A DNA stretch of 64,000 nt, taken from Mycoemilia scoparia (lineage: Eukaryota > Kickxellomycota > Kickxellomycetes > Kickxellales > Kickxellaceae). The DNA lies in contig JANBPU010000061.1 in assembly GCA_027575805.1 (NCBI GenBank), forward strand, positions 18,489 through 82,488, given 5' to 3'. The position numbers and the translations under genes are program-made. The notes beneath the pieces are model-generated. The model was not told the origin of the DNA and searched no databases. It saw nothing but the letters and a program-made list of their open reading frames with translations. Position 1 is the stretch's first letter, and every line of letters starts with the position of its first letter. This document shows positions 58,589-64,000 of the stretch, piece by piece.

Positions 58589-60167
58589 TCAACAACACAC
58601 CACCTTTTCATCTCATATTTGATACTACCACAACATTCAACCTCCAAAGTCTTTTCAGCTATTATTTTTTGCGTGCAAAGAAACGGGCTTGCTTAGTTCT
58701 CAAACATCCAACCAACCAACCAACCACATCTTAAGAAGGGCATATATATATGTATATGGCACTTTTAGCTTGGAAAAGGGATTAGCGATGTCGATGGTGA
58801 TAGTAGTGTGTGTGGCTGACCAGATTATTGAATTTACAAATATCGCCTGCGCAGTTACTGAATACAGCAGGTTACTACTTTACTTCCCCACTGCAGAGAT
58901 TTTGTTGCTGCGTATAATAAGGATCTCTCAATAAGCTGCTGCTGCTAACTACTACTATTGCATTGTACGATCACATTCTTTTTTCGGAATTATATTGGCC
59001 TTTATTTTATATATGCGGATACCACTGTGTGTTTTGTTGTCTTTCTTCTATGTTTGTTTACCAAGTTTGTTGTGTTTTTTTTGCTTTGTGTTCATATATA
59101 TTATATACATATTTGCTTAGTTCTGATAATAAATCTTATTAATATCATCCTGTCGTCGTATTCTATTGGTAGACCATTTCTTCAATTATCTATTTATTTG
59201 AAGCTGGTGTGGTGGTGATGTGAAAAAAAAAGACTTTTCTGCTCACTTGGAGAGAGAGTGTGTGTGTAGAATAAGACTGTTGTTAATTACGAATTATTCC
59301 ACTGTTTTTACAATAACAAGGCTATTGTGTTTATTTGGATGTCGTGTGAGAGACACTCTGATCGTGGCAACTCTATGCGTGAGTCCGATTCAATGAGTGC
59401 ACAATGCCATTCCTTTATTATTATTGTTGTTGCTGTTGTTATTATAAGCCATGGAAGAAGCCATCATGAGGATATTTGGGAATTTTTCATATTCAAGCCT
59501 TCGATTCGTATATTTTCCATGTGTTTTTTACCATAAACTCTCTTGGGAGGATGTGAGAAAAGATGCGATACATACCGTGCAAAAGTAACACCTAAATATG
59601 CACTTTCTTTTTCTTTTCAAATTTATTTCAGTACACGTGATTTGAAATCAGGAATTTTTCTGATTATTCTATTTTTACATTCTCATGTTGAACTTGTTTT
59701 TGTTGTTGTGGGTCTTGGTACTCCTTGTTTTGATTGTTAAAGATGCCGATGTAGCTTTGGCCCCTACTACTACACACATTTGCATCTTGCTTTTAGAAAT
59801 ATTGGTTTAGTTTGTCTCTGAACTATGGTGACTACTACATATTTTCAGTATTGCATAGTATTCAGCTCAATGATCGGAGCTGAATTCAGGTTATAAACTT
59901 TTTTGGGGGCAAGATGCTATAGATGAGATGTGTAGCTCTTTTTGCAACAAAATTTATGCGACAGCTTGTTTTATCTTGCTGTATCGTCCATAAACAGGTA
60001 CTTCAAAACATTCTTCAGTCAAATACATTGATCCGCAAATAATATATTTTCCAAAGCTGTATTTTGTTTTTATTTTGCTGTGAGTTCTGTAAATGAAATC
60101 CATATAGATCCAAGTTTACGAAAGAAGGGTTACTTGAAATAATTACACAAGAAACCTCAATTCAGAC

Positions 60168-60193
60168 CTCTCTCTCTCTCTCTCTCTCTCTCT
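60168..60193. repeat. CT dinucleotide microsatellite
   Basis: Uninterrupted CT units. A second similar tract follows about 100 bp later. Confidence 0.9.
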
Positions 60194-60287
60194 ACCACCA
60201 TCATCTCCACCCATGTCTTTACTGATCTTCAAATCTTATTCAAATGTCCTGCCCAACAACCCCCCTTTTTTTTCTTGCTTGCTCTGA

Positions 60288-60314
60288 CTCTCTCTTTCTC
60301 TCTCTCTCTCTCTC
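60288..60314. repeat. CT dinucleotide microsatellite
   Basis: CT units with one TTT interruption, on the same strand as the tract at 60168. Confidence 0.85.
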
Positions 60315-60820
60315 CCAACAAAAACAATCGTGATGGTGTAAACGTTGCAGCTGCTTTGACTATTGCTTTCTTTGAGAAAATAACCGCATGAGCAGATCTG
60401 TATTTACCAACTTGCCCTGATAAATTCATGGCATAAAAAGCTTGTCGATCTATATATAGAAAAATGCCGTGCTACACAATTTATGCAATAAGCCTGTTAG
60501 CCTATTCACATACCCAACTAAAAGCTTTGAAAAGCAACTCATCGCAATTTCATTTATCCAACAACCATTTTAAACAATACTTGCTAATCATTTTGTATAA
60601 TCTCCACAAAATTTAACTTATCAATATGTATTATTAGATTTCTATTTTGTTGAACTTACAAACCCCCTCAAGTATTTCCTTTAGTTCTCTCCCCCCCCCC
60701 TCAAAAAAAGGTAGCAACAATACTAAAATTAGCACTAAAAGTTCCTTTAAACTCTTGGGTTTCTATTAGCAGAGATTCATTCATACATACATCCATCATT
60801 TAACTAGATCTATCTAACAA

Positions 60821-60880
60821 TTATAGGGGCAATCCCAACTGATTGTCAAATAGTCACCCTTCAAAAATTATGATCCATAT
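60821..60880. repeat. Family A repeat, one end
   Basis: TTATAGGGGCAATCCCAACT, then AAATAGTCACCCTTCAAAAA, ending ATTATGATCCATAT. That end is the exact inverse of the left end ATATGGATCATAAT at 22676 and 36963. The opposite end was not found. Confidence 0.6.
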
Positions 60881-61257
60881 ATTGTTGCTATTCTTATTAT
60901 TGGCTGTGCCAATGTGATTGTGACTTGATTCTTTCTAACTATTGCCTATTATTATTATTTCTTCTGTTTGTATGTATATGTATTTTTACCAATTTTTTGA
61001 TGATAGTATTTGGGGGCCCATTTTGCCTAGTAACTTGTGAAATAAAGTCATAATTTAACCTTAAATTTTCATATAGTATTATAATCAAAAAACAAAATGC
61101 TAATAGAGAAATGTAGTTGATTGTTTAGCAATTAACATATTATAAATATATTAATCCTAAAATAAATATGTGATTGGATTGTAGTATGTGAGAGAGAGAG
61201 AGGATTAGGAGGCGAAGGCGGTTATTATTTTGATACAGTATTCGTTTGCCAAGTTAC

Positions 61258-63615
61258 TTAAGCTAATGTGGCTGTAGGGAAAGATCTAGGACCGAAGTGC
61301 CCTTTGAACTCAATGTATTCGAGACTTATGTTCTCGGGTGGTCGGTTGGTTCTTCTAGATCTTGCAGCACTGCCGCGCCGACCATATGGCAACTCATAGT
61401 CCATTTCGGTATTCCAACATGGTCTCAAAAGCTTAATATATACATAGGCGCAGCCTCGACCCGACTTGAGCGTTTGTGTTTGCGAATACCCAATTTCCTC
61501 AGATAACCAGAAATATGCTACAGGCAGAGGATCGGGAAGAGGCTTTTTGTCTTTTCCAATTCCTCTTTTTTTGATATCACAGACCAACTTTTCATAATCA
61601 TGGAATGTAAAGTTGTCGTAAATGTCAAGCGAGTCTATAGAGTGGTTCGTGTTGCTAACAAATATCATGGCTTCTGTGCAAGGAGTTTCGATCTTGTTGG
61701 TGCTGAGTATAGAAATCTGTTCAAGAACACAAAATGCCCGCTGATGTTGGCTTCGCTGTAAAGCACTCGTACTAGCCGAGTCCTTGTTACCGTGTCTTTT
61801 GTTATCTAGATGATTTGGAGCAAATGCCAACTTTATGTTTACATTTCTGTTCTTATTGGATGTATATATTTTGGAGTTATTCTTTAGTGCACACTCAAAC
61901 CCATTCGGCCCCTTTTGCCCGCCATCAGAAGATACAAATCTGAAGGGCAATAGCGAAAAGTGGTGACTCATTTTCATTGTCTGCTGTTCAGAGTAAAATG
62001 GTGTTGCTCTTGATTCCTCTCCAGAAAATTCGGTATGGAATATGTTTGGTGTCCATGGCTGCGGCCTTCTCCAAGGCCTGTGAATCATTGGGACTATCTT
62101 TACAACATCTTCGTTGCTGCTGCTGTTGCTGATAGCTGATCTTTTTTCTTCCAGTCTTTGTGTGGCGGTTCTGTTGATGTAGCTCTGCAGCCTGTCTAGG
62201 TTGATTATGCCGTCCGAAGATAATAGAGAAGGATTTATGGATGTGGGAATTTGCAGATCGCTCGGAAGAAGCCTACTACTGTCACTACCTCTGACATATG
62301 TACCACGAGAGCCCATGGGATTTGGATTGATGGTAGAAGTTCCCCGCATCGGTCCTGTAGTATCGCCACTAGTGCCACTCATAATCATGTCCATAAAGAC
62401 TTCTTCAGAAGAAATTCCAGCATTGATGTTTGCAGCAACATATTCTTCCATATCATCACTTTCATTTCCAGTACTATTGTTGCTACTACTATTGCTTTCG
62501 CTCTCATCATTGTTGCGTACTGTTATTGACCACTGGCTATTAGAATCGGTGCCAATATCATCTGAATCAGCGTTTTCATGGTCCCAAGGAAATTCATGCC
62601 GTACTCGGTCTCTGATATCCTGGTATCTGCGCATCATTGCTGCTCTATTTCTTATGCTGTCGTAGCTAATACCACCAGAAGGCTCGGAGGTCCTCAAGAA
62701 TTCTTCTGGGCCCGCTCGTGGTCTATGTCTAGGCTCACTGCCTCTTGGATTAGCCGACTCCAATGCAAAGCTGTGGTTAGTAAGAAAAGAAGTAGTCGGA
62801 GTCACCCTTGACCTTTCACTGCTTCTTGGAGTTGGTGCAGGCTGCGAAGTTCCACTGCTTCTTTGTCGAGGTTGCAAAGTACGGCTGGTATACTCAGTGT
62901 TGGTCGTGTTCTCGGGCATTGTTACGAGTATCCGCCTCCATCTATCCCTGCCAATGTTGGCGATACTGCTATTGCGCTGAGTATTATTATCATTGTTGTT
63001 GTAACTCTCCCCTTGGAGATCAGGCATATATTCTTGGTTATTACCACCATAACCTGTGCTAATTCTGTTTCTGCTCTCTGTATAACGCGAAAGAAGCGGG
63101 ATAGATTCATTCTGGGCACTCTGAGCTGTAGTTCGTTCAATCATTTGTCTCAAACCAGGGTCAAGGCCACCAGGCGGGCTACTACTACTACTGCCGTCGT
63201 TTCTGTTATTTAATGTTACTTGAGAGCGACGCGTATATCCCTCCTCACCATCGTTTGTGGATTCATTGGCAATACGTTCTCTTTGTCTCCTATCTTGTTG
63301 GCGACGTACTGCAGACATGATGTTTGCATCCAGGGCCCTACTCTGATCACTCAAGGTATGGATATCTAAATTATGATACAAAGTAGACAATGAAGACTCA
63401 ATTGGGTTAGTAATTATAGCGTCATTGGGACTAATGTCAAAACCAAACATGACATTAAAATACATACGTTGGGTAAGTAGGCTTCTAAGAGGTATGCTGC
63501 TGCTTGTGTTGCTTGAAATTCTATTGTTGATACCACTTCCACTACTGGAATTGTTATTATTGCTGTTGTTGTTATTGTTGGTGTTTGCGTTGTTGGTGCT
63601 AAAAGGTGTTGACAT
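61258..63615 (-). CDS. Large protein with disordered N-terminus and conserved-looking C-terminal domain, unknown
   Basis: 785 aa in one exon; the first in-frame ATG is 63615. It starts with an Asn/Ser-rich run, then a short ordered block (PLRSLLTQRMYFNVMFGFDI). Residues about 90-530 are Ser/Asn/Arg/Thr-rich and disordered. The last 250 residues look folded, with RPWRRPQPWTPNIFHTEFSG, MIFVSNTNHSIDSLDIYDNF, VAYFWLSEEIGYSQ, GCAYVYIKLLRP and finally ISLEYIEFKGHFGPRSF. The last blocks recall the beta-sandwich of DOC/galactose-binding-like domains used by some ubiquitin-ligase subunits, but this is only an impression. No catalytic motif was seen. Confidence 0.65.
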   Translation of the reverse strand: MSTPFSTNNANTNNNNNSNNNNSSSGSGINNRISSNTSSSIPLRSLLTQRMYFNVMFGFDISPNDAIITNPIESSLSTLYHNLDIHTLSDQSRALDANIMSAVRRQQDRRQRERIANESTNDGEEGYTRRSQVTLNNRNDGSSSSSPPGGLDPGLRQMIERTTAQSAQNESIPLLSRYTESRNRISTGYGGNNQEYMPDLQGESYNNNDNNTQRNSSIANIGRDRWRRILVTMPENTTNTEYTSRTLQPRQRSSGTSQPAPTPRSSERSRVTPTTSFLTNHSFALESANPRGSEPRHRPRAGPEEFLRTSEPSGGISYDSIRNRAAMMRRYQDIRDRVRHEFPWDHENADSDDIGTDSNSQWSITVRNNDESESNSSSNNSTGNESDDMEEYVAANINAGISSEEVFMDMIMSGTSGDTTGPMRGTSTINPNPMGSRGTYVRGSDSSRLLPSDLQIPTSINPSLLSSDGIINLDRLQSYINRTATQRLEEKRSAISNSSSNEDVVKIVPMIHRPWRRPQPWTPNIFHTEFSGEESRATPFYSEQQTMKMSHHFSLLPFRFVSSDGGQKGPNGFECALKNNSKIYTSNKNRNVNIKLAFAPNHLDNKRHGNKDSASTSALQRSQHQRAFCVLEQISILSTNKIETPCTEAMIFVSNTNHSIDSLDIYDNFTFHDYEKLVCDIKKRGIGKDKKPLPDPLPVAYFWLSEEIGYSQTQTLKSGRGCAYVYIKLLRPCWNTEMDYELPYGRRGSAARSRRTNRPPENISLEYIEFKGHFGPRSFPTATLA

Positions 63616-64000
63616 TTGAATTAAGAATAAATCTGTTAGCACAGCAAGGCTGATTTGCCTTCAACGTAAATTTGGGTAAACACAACAAAAGTGGTTGAAA
63701 GAATAAAGAAGGTGAGAGGAAAAGTCCAAACAGTCCAGTAGTAAAATATTATAAATAATAATCAGCCGGCATGAATCGGTTGGCGGGTTTGACAGTGAGT
63801 TAAGCTAGGATTCATAATAGTGCTTGAATGTCCTATCATCCAATCATCTTCCGCAGTAAAAGGTTATTCAGCTATGCTTGTTTTTTTTCTTCAATTGGCA
63901 GAGTCTCCACTAAAAGTGTACTAGATTCCTATGAAAATTACACCCTTGGATTTTTTCCCATAAGTTTTGACATTAAATTATATTTTGTCTAAAATTGTTT
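63616..64000. other. Upstream region with a family B fragment
   Basis: Promoter side of the large minus-strand gene. TTGGCAGAGTCTCCACTAAA (about 63894-63913) followed by AGTGTACTAGATT resembles the left end of family B. No gene seen to the window edge. Confidence 0.4.

Larger units (their letters stand above)
58589..61257. other. 2.7-kb spacer, no gene seen
   Basis: Convergent region between the four-span gene and the large minus-strand gene. Contains two CT microsatellites, a C-run near 60691 and a family A repeat end at 60821-60880. Frames present are short and low-complexity. Confidence 0.5.

Noticed and set aside
62201..62665. 154-codon plus-strand frame across the large minus-strand gene
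   Set aside because: Antisense to a longer frame; Leu/Ser-rich artefact of the opposite Asn/Ser-rich sequence.
1..64000. CRISPR arrays, rRNA genes, insertion sequences and viral genes
   Set aside because: No regularly spaced direct repeats, rRNA-like blocks, transposase or viral protein frames were seen; the repeats present are microsatellites and short foldback elements.

Overview
The window is nuclear DNA of a fungus, most likely an early-diverging filamentous lineage (Mucoromycota or Zoopagomycota type). The basis is inference from gene content: many genes carry short GT-AG introns, mostly 70-135 nt. Fungal-style proteins are present (RIM15/Cek1-type kinase, Sfc1-type carrier, Atg22, Atg10, Hop1, Tad1, Ysh1). 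Genes are intron-bearing yet compact, with AT-rich, microsatellite-rich spacers. The species cannot be named from sequence alone.

Layout. 595-2286 is a low-complexity protein, followed by about 6.5 kb without a convincing gene but with short foldback repeats. 8783-18549 encodes a giant (about 3,200 aa) AGC-type kinase. 18739-25622 holds a HAD phosphatase, a succinate/fumarate carrier, a probable GPI-anchored protein and a DNAJC9-like J-protein. 26055-33067 is dense: AHA1 (Hsp90 co-chaperone), an organelle-targeted elongation factor P, PHF5A/Rds3 (U2 snRNP), meiotic HOP1 and an ankyrin protein. 33978-38932 has a tRNA-Ser(AGA), two different four-span membrane proteins and ATG10. 40954-53823 has ATG22, then three tandem minus-strand genes for nucleic-acid enzymes: RAD2/XPG, TAD1/ADAT1 and the 12-exon YSH1/CPSF73. 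57938-58588 is a second member of the four-span family at 34203-34832, and 61258-63615 is a large unrecognised protein.

I rebuilt the spliced models by hand. In each multi-exon gene the exons join in frame at GT-AG sites and restore conserved motifs. Examples are the metallo-beta-lactamase HFHVDH in YSH1, the NNWHW motif in AHA1 and the PHD-like finger in HOP1.

Themes: protein quality control and nutrient response (AHA1, J-protein, RIM15-like kinase, ATG10, ATG22), RNA maturation (PHF5A, YSH1, TAD1), DNA repair and meiosis (RAD2, HOP1), and mitochondria (carrier, EF-P). These genes are neighbours but not an operon-like system. The most interesting items are the mitochondrial EF-P with Arg at its loop tip, the four-span family with a shared loop signature, and a family of short foldback elements sitting in spacers and in two of the longest introns.
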